DNA from: a virus | Length of the DNA stretch: 22,513 nt | Virus record (IMG/VR): IMGVR_UViG_3300012178_000024 | Span: 1 to 22,513 of that record | Direction: 5' to 3' (one strand) | Part shown: positions 14,761 to 21,980 of the stretch, one piece after another | Position numbering within the stretch: the first letter of the stretch is position 1 | How the letters are laid out: every line of letters starts with the position of its first letter | Made by a program: the position numbers and the translations under genes | Notes under the pieces: generated by a model | What the model was told of the DNA's origin: nothing | What the model saw: only the letters and a program-made list of their open reading frames with translations | Database searches by the model: none

Positions 14761-15396
14761 TCACTTCTTCTCTTTAGCAGCCTTGTTGATTACTTTGGCG
14801 GATTCTTTCATCACATCCTTGTAGGTCTTTCCTTTCATGAACTCTGCTTCCAAAGTATTAGACCTACGGTTAGCAATTCGATCTGAATTTGCTTTAGCAG
14901 CACCCACAGCGCCAATGGTTGCCACGCCACCACTAAGAGGATTTCCTGTAGCCAAAGTAGTCAAAATCGCTATTGCGCCAATCTCTCCTGCCGTCATTTG
15001 AGCTGCAATTGCGCGGTGATGACTGGTGTCAAAGTCTGACTCAGCTTTATCAAATGCTTTTTTTGCTTTTGCTTTTTCAACAGATGTTTTAGCAGAATCA
15101 AGGCGATCCTCTGCATCCATCAATTTTTGATTAGATTTTCTAACTTGTTCTCGGGCATTCTTAACATCTTTATTAGACCCCATATAATTCCATGTGGATT
15201 TCTTGCCAACACCTCTATTTGGGGTTCCGCCAACATTTCGAACTGCTGCACGAGCAGATCTCGAGTTGTTAGGACGACCCGAAGCTTTATCTAGAGCCGC
15301 TTGGTCCCTACGAACACCCCACTTCATGCCCATTACGCCATAGTGCTCGAGAGCCTCTTCAAGAGAGGGCTTTTTGTCATCATTCGTAATCCTCAT
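14761..15396 (-). CDS. HYGVMGMKWGVRR-motif protein, coiled coil plus hydrophobic segment
   Basis: A 211-residue basic protein whose ATG overlaps the large-terminase TGA (ATGA). Residues 13-30 carry LEEALEHYGVMGMKWGVRR, a short motif common at the N-termini of phage head-region proteins and also present twice in the gene at 17157-18074. Residues 76-125 are Lys/Asp/Glu/Ala-rich and likely coiled coil. Residues 136-168 (GEIGAIAILTTLATGNPLSG onward) are hydrophobic and Gly/Ala-rich, then a basic C-terminus. It sits between terminase and portal, so a role in head assembly or a product ejected with DNA is plausible. The hydrophobic part could also suit membrane association. Function unknown. Confidence 0.75.
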   Translation of the reverse strand: MRITNDDKKPSLEEALEHYGVMGMKWGVRRDQAALDKASGRPNNSRSARAAVRNVGGTPNRGVGKKSTWNYMGSNKDVKNAREQVRKSNQKLMDAEDRLDSAKTSVEKAKAKKAFDKAESDFDTSHHRAIAAQMTAGEIGAIAILTTLATGNPLSGGVATIGAVGAAKANSDRIANRRSNTLEAEFMKGKTYKDVMKESAKVINKAAKEKK

Positions 15397-17141
15397 TCAA
15401 ACGCCTCCTTGTTAAGCTTGTATGCAATATAGGCATCCATCATCGCTGCTACATTGTCGATCTTTTCGTCTTGACGTTTCTTTAGAAGCTTCCGGTTACC
15501 ATTTGTATCTTCGATAGTGATTGCGTTACCCATAGCAAATGACATAAGCTCTTGATCAAAGATCAACAAGCGCTCCTCACTGAGATTTTTAAGTTCACCA
15601 AGTGGAACTGATTCAGTCTTTGCACCTTGAATTACCTTCTCAATACCAAACGGACCGTTCTCTGCTTCCCAACGAGTCACGAATTCTTTGGCATTGTATG
15701 GGTCAAACCCAAGCGCTCGAACATCATACTCTTCAGCTAAAACAAACTCATCAAGATCTTCGTAGACTTCCATCATGTCTAGGACAGTTCCCTCGAGAAC
15801 GTGTAGACTGCCCTCGTTGATGAACTGATCATACTTGAATCGCATAGCACCAGGAAGTTTCATAAGTGTTAGTGATGTAATATAACTTCTAGTCTTGATG
15901 CCGAACTTACCATTACGAAGAGGAAAGAGAAAAGTAAACGCACAGAAATCATCGCCTTGTGAAAGGTCAGCGCCAAGAGCACAAGGAAGTTGCCAGAACT
16001 TCTGAGGCCGCCGATGGGGTAGAGTTTCTTCATAAGTAAAGAAGTAGGTATAACCCTCCATCGGAATTCCAAAACGTTTAGCCAAAATATCGTTCCTAGA
16101 AGCTGGCGCTTTCTCAGCTCTTTCAACATCGAGATGATATGTCTCGTATGTGACAGTTGCTCCAAGATTCGGGTTTGCTTTCAACCAAGTTGAAGGATCG
16201 CTAACTTCATCCAACTCATCTAGCTTATAGTGCCAAATCGAGATGTGAGGAGCAACATAATCACCTTTAAGGATGTCAGCTAGTTCCATTTTGATTGTGT
16301 CACCCGAACCGTTTCGAACTGTTCCTTCAGAGCTGATAGCAACGATCAGATAGTCTTCAAGTTTTGATGCACCTTGTTCAACAGCACCGACAATGTCTTC
16401 TCGAATGTCGCCCGACAACCATTCGTCGATTGTTGAGACCTTAGGGCGAAGACCCTGCAATTTGTTGATAGTCATAGGGCGAATCTCGAGGATAGACCCA
16501 GTAAGGAAGTTCTCGACGCCCTTCTTAGTAGACGCCAACTTGACACGATTAGCTCTTGAGCCAGTAGTGTTCTGCAGTGATCCTTCAGTAAGGAATTTAA
16601 ACAGAGGACCCCGTGATCTAGTTATAGCTGTGCGTAACGGCGACATGATCTCTTCGGCCTGTTTCATTGTTGGAGCAGTAGTGATCTGATGTGTGGTTGA
16701 AGTATCAACATTTAGGAAGTACGCTTGAATACACTCACCATACATAGACTTAGCTGCCCCACGGGCAACGATAAGGTATTGCTTTGTTATCAGCCGTTTC
16801 TTTATGGTCTTTTGAACATAACGTCCGCCATGATTACCCGTTGAAGGCTCGTATACACTTCGCTCAACATAGTAATACCAACCAAAGATCTGTTCAGACC
16901 ATAACTTGAATGTAGGCAATAGGTGAAGATCATTACCATCGGTCAGTGTGAGCTCGTTCTCACAGAAAAGAATGAAACCGTCAACCGCTTTGTCATCGTA
17001 ATAAATATGTGGGTTGTCGATTAGTTCATCAATGCGATTCATCTCCATCGCAATTTCCCGGTTTACAGGAACATCGCCCCGAAGAACCGCTTCACGAAAC
17101 TGACCGTAATAGAACGGCACTGCTCTGTTTGACAACGCCAT
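15393..17141 (-). CDS. terL: Terminase large subunit (packaging ATPase and nuclease)
   Basis: A 582-residue terminase. It drives DNA into the prohead and cuts the concatemer. The ATPase has a Walker A variant ARGAAKSMYGE at about residues 126-136 and an acidic STIDEWLSGD (about 236-245) in the Walker B/catalytic Asp-Glu region. The nuclease begins with GADLSQGDDF at about 390-399, giving the first acidic metal ligand, and a later LGFDPYNAKEF supplies another. The ATG at 17141 is preferred because AAAGGAGGG lies six bases before it; an in-frame TTG at 17147 lies inside that spacer. Genes with the HYGxxGMKWGVRR motif lie on both sides. Confidence 0.95.
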   Translation of the reverse strand: MALSNRAVPFYYGQFREAVLRGDVPVNREIAMEMNRIDELIDNPHIYYDDKAVDGFILFCENELTLTDGNDLHLLPTFKLWSEQIFGWYYYVERSVYEPSTGNHGGRYVQKTIKKRLITKQYLIVARGAAKSMYGECIQAYFLNVDTSTTHQITTAPTMKQAEEIMSPLRTAITRSRGPLFKFLTEGSLQNTTGSRANRVKLASTKKGVENFLTGSILEIRPMTINKLQGLRPKVSTIDEWLSGDIREDIVGAVEQGASKLEDYLIVAISSEGTVRNGSGDTIKMELADILKGDYVAPHISIWHYKLDELDEVSDPSTWLKANPNLGATVTYETYHLDVERAEKAPASRNDILAKRFGIPMEGYTYFFTYEETLPHRRPQKFWQLPCALGADLSQGDDFCAFTFLFPLRNGKFGIKTRSYITSLTLMKLPGAMRFKYDQFINEGSLHVLEGTVLDMMEVYEDLDEFVLAEEYDVRALGFDPYNAKEFVTRWEAENGPFGIEKVIQGAKTESVPLGELKNLSEERLLIFDQELMSFAMGNAITIEDTNGNRKLLKKRQDEKIDNVAAMMDAYIAYKLNKEAFE

Positions 17142-17156
17142 CGACAACCCTCCTTT

Positions 17157-18074
17157 CTACTTCTTCAAATTCTTTTTAAGTTCTTTCATCATTGGACTAT
17201 TAGAAAGGTTATAAACCTCTTGAGCTGTCTTACCCAAACCAAGAAGTTTATTGGCCTTCTCCTGACCCTTAGCCATCTTCGAACTATTATCTCCGGTAGA
17301 CAATCTAGAATATTGCTGCTCCAAGTTCATACGCGTGGTAAGATCTTTAAGCTCCTGATTAGACAATGCCTTCGCGCCACCGCTCTTTGCCTTCTTACGC
17401 GCTGCTTCCGCTTTTTCAGAATCCTCGGAGCGATCTTGGCTTGAGCTCTTCTTAGTCTTGCGCGCGCGAGCGATCTGTTTATCACTTCTTCGGACACCCC
17501 ACTTCATACCAAGAATGCCATAGTGAGCAAGAATATCGTCAAGATCCTCGTGTTGAAGAGTTTTTACACCCTTGATCTTCTTGACCTTACCATTAGGCCA
17601 CCATTCAAGATCTATAACAATTACATCATCAGCATGTTTTGCCTTATCGACATCCACGATAGTGAGTTGCGGCATCATTCCTTCTTCGTACGATGTACTG
17701 AACACTGCCTTCTTAGTACCAGACTCGTTTGGGGCAATTTCTGCTGACACATCCTTTAGAATCTTGTTATACGTGGACTCCACGTCCTTAAGGTACTTCT
17801 TTCCAATCGGTGTTTTGAAATCCATAAGATCTTCGCCAACATCATTATACTCATACTTATCGTTGATTCGCTGGAGTTCGCCATTAGGACCATTAAGTTT
17901 ATCAGCCATCTTGTTATTTACATCTACAAATGTTTTAGTAGAACTTGCTTTCTTCTCCCAACGCTTATCGGCGCGAGCGATCTGTTTATCACTTCTTCGG
18001 ACACCCCACTTCATACCCATGATACCATAGTGAGCAAGTACATCATCGAGTGTTTCGTGTGTTTGCAGATCCAT
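17157..18074 (-). CDS. Protein with two HYGxxGMKWGVRR motifs (internal duplication)
   Basis: A 305-residue, Lys-rich protein starting after AAGGAGGAAGT. Residues 9-35 and 178-204 are the same 27-residue segment with only two substitutions (DDVLAHYGIMGMKWGVRR and DDILAHYGILGMKWGVRR, both then SDKQIARA). They are separated by exactly 169 residues. The region between (about 45-170) has a mixed alpha/beta look (VFSTSYEEGM...TIVDVDKAKHADDVIVIDLE). The region after the second copy is helical and charged. The layout suggests two formerly separate genes, each starting with this motif, fused end to end, or a duplicated N-terminus. The motif is widespread in phage head-region proteins of unknown function. 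No enzyme residues can be named. Confidence 0.8.
   Translation of the reverse strand: MDLQTHETLDDVLAHYGIMGMKWGVRRSDKQIARADKRWEKKASSTKTFVDVNNKMADKLNGPNGELQRINDKYEYNDVGEDLMDFKTPIGKKYLKDVESTYNKILKDVSAEIAPNESGTKKAVFSTSYEEGMMPQLTIVDVDKAKHADDVIVIDLEWWPNGKVKKIKGVKTLQHEDLDDILAHYGILGMKWGVRRSDKQIARARKTKKSSSQDRSEDSEKAEAARKKAKSGGAKALSNQELKDLTTRMNLEQQYSRLSTGDNSSKMAKGQEKANKLLGLGKTAQEVYNLSNSPMMKELKKNLKK
17464..18017 (-). repeat. Pair of exact 47-base direct repeats (17464-17510 and 17971-18017)
   Basis: The two DNA copies encoding GMKWGVRRSDKQIARA are identical over 47 bases and 507 bases apart, a whole number of codons. Flanking bases continue to match with few changes. Identity at silent positions points to recent copying or to gene conversion between the two. 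Confidence 0.9.
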
Positions 18075-18086
18075 ACTTCCTCCTTC

Positions 18087-18458
18087 CTACGGCTCAACTA
18101 CTACGGATGGGTCGACCCAATCATCTGTCTCTCGTACAACATTTAGACGCCACTCAAGCTCCTCAGCTTGATTCCTGAGCGAGTCGATGAGGTATGACGT
18201 TCCTGGCGGATCGAAAAGAATTCGTACTTTCAAATATACATATGTCTTGACAGAATTTAGTCGAGGATCTGTGCCAAGGAAAGTAGTCCACGTAGGTGTA
18301 GCATCCTCAATAAAGAATCCGTCAACAGGACCAATGCCCAACTGGTGAAGCGTAGAGAAAACAGAGTTGATGTGCATTAGAATATCGACATCAAATGCTG
18401 TGTAAAGTTCCTCAATTCCTAGAACCTTCTTTGTACTTGTAAGAATGCTATCGCTCAT
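18087..18458 (-). CDS. Head-tail adaptor/connector-like protein
   Basis: A 123-residue mostly helical protein (MSDSILTSTKKVLGIEELYT...FDVDILMHINSVFSTLHQLG...SVKTYVYLKVRILFDPPGT). It resembles the small head-tail connector proteins of the gp6-like/SPP1 gp15 group that dock under the portal. The start is fixed by AAAGGAGGTGAC before the ATG. Such genes usually lie just after the capsid gene; here it lies between the endolysin and the terminase block, upstream of the portal. The last residues (DDWVDPSVVVEP) look flexible. Identification is by pattern recognition and is good but not certain. Confidence 0.7.
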   Translation of the reverse strand: MSDSILTSTKKVLGIEELYTAFDVDILMHINSVFSTLHQLGIGPVDGFFIEDATPTWTTFLGTDPRLNSVKTYVYLKVRILFDPPGTSYLIDSLRNQAEELEWRLNVVRETDDWVDPSVVVEP

Positions 18459-18479
18459 GTGGTCACCTCCTTTAAACGA

Positions 18480-19373
18480 TTAGTAGTTGTTCAAATATTG
18501 ACTCCGAAGCGAAATAAACTTCGCATCGGTCTTTGGACCCCACAGCCCGTCAGACTCGACATTGATAATGTTCTGAAAGTCCTTAATCCATTGGACCAAA
18601 GCAGCCTGAGACAGAGGTCCCCAGATACCATCGACCTTCGTGTTAATAACCGACTGTGCTTCGCCAATGTGGAAGTGAATATCACGATTCGTAGGCCACC
18701 CACTCTTCGCACGAGAAACAGCCCGCATTTGCAAAGCAATCTTATCTGTCTTCGGGCCCCACTTATCGTCAATCGTCACCTCGAGGGCCGTCTGAATATG
18801 TTGGACCTGATTGAGAGATGTAGAAGGTGACTTTGGTGTAGGTGTGGAAATATCGGCGTTACCGTCATTATAGGCTACGTACTTGGCAAGAGGATCACCA
18901 GGACAACCAGTAGGCTTGAAGAACCAATGTGGCTTAACTGCATTTCCAGCCTTACCGTTTTCCCTAAGCTGAACAATCCACCAAGCAAGGGCGTCAAAAG
19001 CAGCCTGAGTAGGAGTCTGACCTTCGCCGCCGATCCAAACAACTGCATAATAGTTCTGGTTACCTGCATTAGTACCGTTTGCAGCCGTACGAACTCCCAC
19101 GCCACGACCTGCAAACGCGTAGCCATGGTTACAGAACCCGCCAGTATAGGCGATGTCGACCCAACCATGACTATCCATGTGATAGGCTTGCCAACTAAGC
19201 CACGTTGATACACAACGAGCGTGATCAGCATCTAGCTCAGCTGCAGACTGATGACCGCCACCGTAATGAGAAGAAACTCCGCCATTACCAGGAGTAATGT
19301 TTCGACTTACCGAACGAGGCGCACGTAGACCAGCCTCAGCACGAGAAATAAATCCTACAATCTGGGCAGTCAT
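18480..19373 (-). CDS. Endolysin: zinc N-acetylmuramoyl-L-alanine amidase with C-terminal DGxWGP repeats
   Basis: A 297-residue lysin. The N-terminal domain (about 1-165) is an amidase of the PGRP/Amidase_2 type, which cuts the amide bond between muramic acid and L-alanine of the stem peptide. Zinc ligands are probably H36 (SSHYGGGH), H149 (KPHWFF) and C157 (TGCPGD), with the family's YxFxGRGVGVRT at 85-95. A Thr/Ser/Pro linker (176-187) leads to a cell-wall-binding region with three diverged repeats, at DDKWGP (~202), VDGIWGP (~247) and SDGLWGP (~275), reminiscent of peptidoglycan-binding-1-like repeats. There is no signal peptide, so release would normally need a holin, which is not seen nearby. 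ATG follows GAGGAGA and overlaps the small acidic ORF by ATGA. Confidence 0.88.
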   Translation of the reverse strand: MTAQIVGFISRAEAGLRAPRSVSRNITPGNGGVSSHYGGGHQSAAELDADHARCVSTWLSWQAYHMDSHGWVDIAYTGGFCNHGYAFAGRGVGVRTAANGTNAGNQNYYAVVWIGGEGQTPTQAAFDALAWWIVQLRENGKAGNAVKPHWFFKPTGCPGDPLAKYVAYNDGNADISTPTPKSPSTSLNQVQHIQTALEVTIDDKWGPKTDKIALQMRAVSRAKSGWPTNRDIHFHIGEAQSVINTKVDGIWGPLSQAALVQWIKDFQNIINVESDGLWGPKTDAKFISLRSQYLNNY

Positions 19374-19489
19374 GCGTTCTCCTCTACTTCTTCCTCGCTG
19401 GCGAGGTGATCCACATTGGCATCAGAAGGCTCAGCCGAATCATCCGTAGGAATATCGGTGAGGTCTGGGGTGATGAAATCTGGTTCCAT
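19370..19489 (-). CDS. Small acidic protein, 39 residues
   Basis: A short frame from the ATG at 19489 to TGA at 19370 encodes MEPDFITPDLTDIPTDDSAE... It has seven Asp and seven Glu, one His and no Lys or Arg. The ATG is two bases past the HNH stop (TAAACATGG), and GGGAAAGGG lies upstream. The TGA overlaps the endolysin ATG, so the three genes are translationally coupled. There is no hydrophobic segment, so it is not a holin. Strong acidity with Pro could suit a protein-binding or DNA-mimic role; no function is claimed. Confidence 0.65.
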   Translation of the reverse strand: MEPDFITPDLTDIPTDDSAEPSDANVDHLASEEEVEENA

Positions 19490-19491
19490 GT

Positions 19492-19908
19492 TTATACCCT
19501 TTCCCATAGCTCGGTGTCCCCAGGTCTACGCTCAACAAGCGCGCGAGGGATTTGGTTTTCATCGCCATAGTGAATGGCGTTGTGTGTTCTATGCGTTGTA
19601 GTAATCAAGTACTCAGGATCAAGAATTCTTGGATCTCCATGAACAATTGAGTCGGGATCCATTGGATTCATATGATGGACAAGAAGTTCACTATGAATTT
19701 CGTAACCATCAATACCAAGATCGCAACCATTGTCTCGAAATATAACATAATCTCTAAGCTGGCGCCATTCCAGAGATTTGTAGAACCGTTGATTAACATG
19801 GCGATCGAATCCAAAACTCGTTCTTCCGATTGAACCTTGAAGACGTAAATATCGGTAGCGTTCTTCAAAGGTGTCAAGACGTCTCAAGTTAGAATATCGT
19901 CTAATCAT
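19492..19908 (-). CDS. HNH endonuclease
   Basis: A 138-residue HNH nuclease. The motif is LLVHHMNPMDP around residues 76-84 (metal-binding His pair H78/H79), then DPEYLITTTHRTHNAIHYG at 98-115 with N110 and H113. A possible start of a zinc knuckle (RDNGCDLG near 58-65) has one Cys only, so zinc ribbons are not complete. Residues 1-50 are basic and helical, likely DNA binding. HNH proteins near terminase genes act in packaging in some phages (HK97 gp74), but others are homing endonucleases. Here it lies away from terminase, between tail-like genes and endolysin. ATGA overlap with the preceding gene suggests an ordinary operon member. Confidence 0.88.
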   Translation of the reverse strand: MIRRYSNLRRLDTFEERYRYLRLQGSIGRTSFGFDRHVNQRFYKSLEWRQLRDYVIFRDNGCDLGIDGYEIHSELLVHHMNPMDPDSIVHGDPRILDPEYLITTTHRTHNAIHYGDENQIPRALVERRPGDTELWERV

Positions 19909-20225
19909 CAGGCGGTCACAGTATTCACGAAGGCCACCTGTAGTGGCTCATCAAAGACGCTTAAAGGCTCGCCACCGCTGACTCGTTTGAGATCCATGTA
20001 ACCAACTGAGTTTGTAATTGCTTCAGTTATGTCATTATCTAGGGTCAAAAGAATATCGCCATCTGTTCCATCAGTTACATAGGTCACAACCCAAGTCGCA
20101 ATAAGAGTTTCTGTTCTACTTTTACCAGCACGGATTTCACTTGTAATGGTATCTTGTGAAACATCAATACCTAGAGCTACTGGTAAAATCACGGTTCTTC
20201 CCTTGTATACTGTGACTTGTTTCAT
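19908..20225 (-). CDS. Small strand-rich virion protein, BppU N-domain-like
   Basis: A 105-residue protein (MKQVTVYKGRTVILPVALGIDVSQDTITSEIRAGKS...). The pattern of an N-terminal VxKGRTxxLPV, then TSEIR, then a YMDLKRVSGGE-like turn near the end resembles the N-terminal domains of baseplate upper proteins (BppU-like) that anchor fibres on the tail tip. The resemblance is in layout only; I did not see an exact motif. AAGGAGCTCTGA precedes the ATG. It sits among fibre-like genes, supporting a structural role. Confidence 0.55.
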   Translation of the reverse strand: MKQVTVYKGRTVILPVALGIDVSQDTITSEIRAGKSRTETLIATWVVTYVTDGTDGDILLTLDNDITEAITNSVGYMDLKRVSGGEPLSVFDEPLQVAFVNTVTA

Positions 20226-20239
20226 TCAGAGCTCCTTAC

Positions 20240-20824
20240 TTATAGTTGCGAACCATCAAATAATCTTAGCGAAGTAGCCAGGCCGTTTGGCATACGAACT
20301 CGAGCTTTGTTTCCATTAGCTAGTTTAACAAAAGAACCATCCCAAGATGCCGACGCCGTGTAGGTGCCGGTCAGTTGGAAGTAGTCGACCTCAATTCGAA
20401 TATTATCAGGGCCTTTGTTTTTGCTGATAGTCTGACGCAATTCTACAGATGCACCATCCCATGTAGCTTTTGTAGCCGCCGTGTTAACATAAGAAAATAC
20501 GGTCGGACCGACCGTCGTATCTGTAGCAGAGTGTGTATTACTCAAAGTCTTAGCAGTAACCCATCCACCAACAGAATCAGACGCAGCCAAAACTGTCGCA
20601 CCGTTCATCACCCGAATATCAAGCCCAATCGCATCGTCGGAAGTAACGACGTTAGTCCGCCACTGTAATTCCCAGGAGACGGTGTCCATCGATACAAAAT
20701 CCGCAGGAGTATCACCAATAGTTCTAGTCAGAACCTCAGGACCAAGATCTGTTGTGAATAGTAAGCGGGAAGTGTCATCTACATTTAAAGGAGTGGCTCC
20801 GACGATAACTGGAAGAGTTGTCAT
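20240..20824 (-). CDS. Hypothetical tail-fibre/virion protein, jelly-roll-like
   Basis: A 194-residue, strand-rich protein. It reads like a tail-fibre or lectin-like module: FVSMDTVSWELQWRT, IGLDIRVMNGATVLAASDSVGGW, VELRQTISKNKGPDNIRIEVDYFQLTGTY. The alternating hydrophobic pattern with few charged residues, rich in Thr, Ser and Gly, suits a beta-sandwich binding domain. The end (FVKLANGNKARVRMPNGLATSLRLFDGSQL) could be a small terminal strand. Coupled to the preceding gene through TAATG. Possibly carbohydrate binding, by analogy only. Confidence 0.6.
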   Translation of the reverse strand: MTTLPVIVGATPLNVDDTSRLLFTTDLGPEVLTRTIGDTPADFVSMDTVSWELQWRTNVVTSDDAIGLDIRVMNGATVLAASDSVGGWVTAKTLSNTHSATDTTVGPTVFSYVNTAATKATWDGASVELRQTISKNKGPDNIRIEVDYFQLTGTYTASASWDGSFVKLANGNKARVRMPNGLATSLRLFDGSQL

Positions 20825-21057
20825 TATACAGCCTCGTCTTCTCGGATTATAAGATCCGGTGTAACTGCGTTAGTTGCGTTACCTGTTGCATCGCATAGCC
20901 AAATAACACCTGCCCAGCCAAGTGGTCTTGCTAAAGAAGCATTTGTCCGAGCATCAACATAGGTCCATGATGCCGCTTTCAGTGCAATAACCGCATCACT
21001 GACTGCTGTGTTAAATGAGTTGAGTTGTGCTTCTGTTGTGAAGTCAGTATCGGCCAT
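20824..21057 (-). CDS. Short fibre-like protein, shares N-terminal motif with next upstream gene
   Basis: A 77-residue protein. The ATG at 21057 gives MADTDFTTEAQLNSFNTAV, parallel to MAATDFVTETQLDSLTTNI in the gene at 21062-21637, and so it is preferred to an upstream TTG. No clear Shine-Dalgarno is visible; it begins four bases after the previous stop, so reinitiation is likely. The rest (YVDARTNASLARPLGW...IWLCDATGNATNAVTPDLI) looks like a small beta domain. It may be a short fibre or tail-tip subunit. Confidence 0.65.
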   Translation of the reverse strand: MADTDFTTEAQLNSFNTAVSDAVIALKAASWTYVDARTNASLARPLGWAGVIWLCDATGNATNAVTPDLIIREDEAV

Positions 21058-21061
21058 AATA

Positions 21062-21637
21062 TCAGGCAATCGCAGTGTTGAAGTTCGATGCAAAATCTAC
21101 TGAAGAAGCAACAATGTTCAGATTTGCCTTACCCTGAACCTGTTGTGGAGCAGTGAATGCTTGTGCAGCATCTACGCGCACGCGCAAAGATAGTGCAGTA
21201 GTCATAGTAGTTGAAAAGCTAGCGTCATCACCAAGTGCTGCAGCAAGCTCATTAAGAGTGTCAAGAGCTGCAGGAGCAGCAGCGACAAGCGCATTGACCT
21301 CAGCTGCCGTATAGTCGGTAATCTTCTGACTAGACCAAGCATCCACAGTGTTTGTAACAGAATCGTTAATTGCTGTTCCACCACCTGCTGCGGCGTCAGC
21401 TACAACACGTACTTCTGCTAGAGCAGCTTCAACATCTGTTGCTGTGTAGTCACCAGCAACATCTAGAAAAGAAACTGCTGAAGCAGCATGTGCTGCTGCA
21501 GTATCAGCAATATGAGCGTCGACTACAGTGTCGTCAGTCTTATTATTAAGTGCTGTCGTGTTGTTCTTAACTGCTGTAGCAATGTTAGTTGTTAGAGAAT
21601 CTAGTTGTGTCTCGGTAACAAAGTCTGTAGCTGCCAT
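21062..21637 (-). CDS. Tail fibre-like protein with coiled, AH/ALxEL-type repeats
   Basis: A 191-residue Ala/Thr-rich protein. Its motifs are common in phage tail fibres: HIADTAAAHAASAVSFLDVAG followed by TATDVEAALAEVR (about 50-80), then SSQKITDYTAAEV...PAALDTLNELAAALGDDASF (about 105-155), and finally RVDAAQAFTAPQQVQGKANL. These modules form trimeric rod-like segments in other phages. Almost no Cys or aromatic residues. Host-recognition or adaptor role inferred. The start ATG at 21637 lies two bases from the preceding stop. Confidence 0.75.
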   Translation of the reverse strand: MAATDFVTETQLDSLTTNIATAVKNNTTALNNKTDDTVVDAHIADTAAAHAASAVSFLDVAGDYTATDVEAALAEVRVVADAAAGGGTAINDSVTNTVDAWSSQKITDYTAAEVNALVAAAPAALDTLNELAAALGDDASFSTTMTTALSLRVRVDAAQAFTAPQQVQGKANLNIVASSVDFASNFNTAIA

Positions 21638-21638
21638 G

Positions 21639-21977
21639 TTAACTTAGTCCATTCTGGAAGAGCGCCGCATAGTCGCGTCCGCTAGTCGCGTTAGTATGTA
21701 CTTCTTCTGCTTGTGCGTGCGTTGCGATCTTCGTATCAACTTCTTCGCTAGTTCCAACACTTAGCCAAACGGTACCTGTGTCTGCCTTGCCAATCACTTG
21801 ACCGGTAACACCTCCGTCAGGAATACCGCTTACCCCCGGAGGACCTTGGGGGCCAGTATTAATAACACTTACAAAATTATTAGGTTTTGCGCTTATTGTT
21901 TGTGGATCAATTGATCTAACACTAATAGAACCTAAAGAATCTACAACAATCTTTTGGGATGTGTAATTATCAACCAT
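21639..21977 (-). CDS. Short tail-fibre-type protein with collagen-like segment
   Basis: A 112-residue protein. Residues 42-51 are GPQGPPGVSG, a short collagen-like stretch, followed by DGGVTGQVIGKADTGTVWLS, a pattern seen after collagen repeats in phage fibres. The last 35 residues (DTKIATHAQAEEVHTNATSG...) look like a coiled coil. The N-terminus (VDNYTSQKIVVDSLGSISVR) may be the anchor. GGGAGATG lies before the ATG. Probably a trimeric fibre or adaptor subunit. Confidence 0.7.
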   Translation of the reverse strand: MVDNYTSQKIVVDSLGSISVRSIDPQTISAKPNNFVSVINTGPQGPPGVSGIPDGGVTGQVIGKADTGTVWLSVGTSEEVDTKIATHAQAEEVHTNATSGRDYAALFQNGLS

Positions 21978-21980
21978 TGC

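Noticed and set aside
19492-19908. HNH gene as a free-standing homing endonuclease insertion
   Set aside because: Its ends overlap or nearly touch the neighbouring genes by coupled start/stop codons, which argues for a regular operon member; the homing option cannot be excluded fully.
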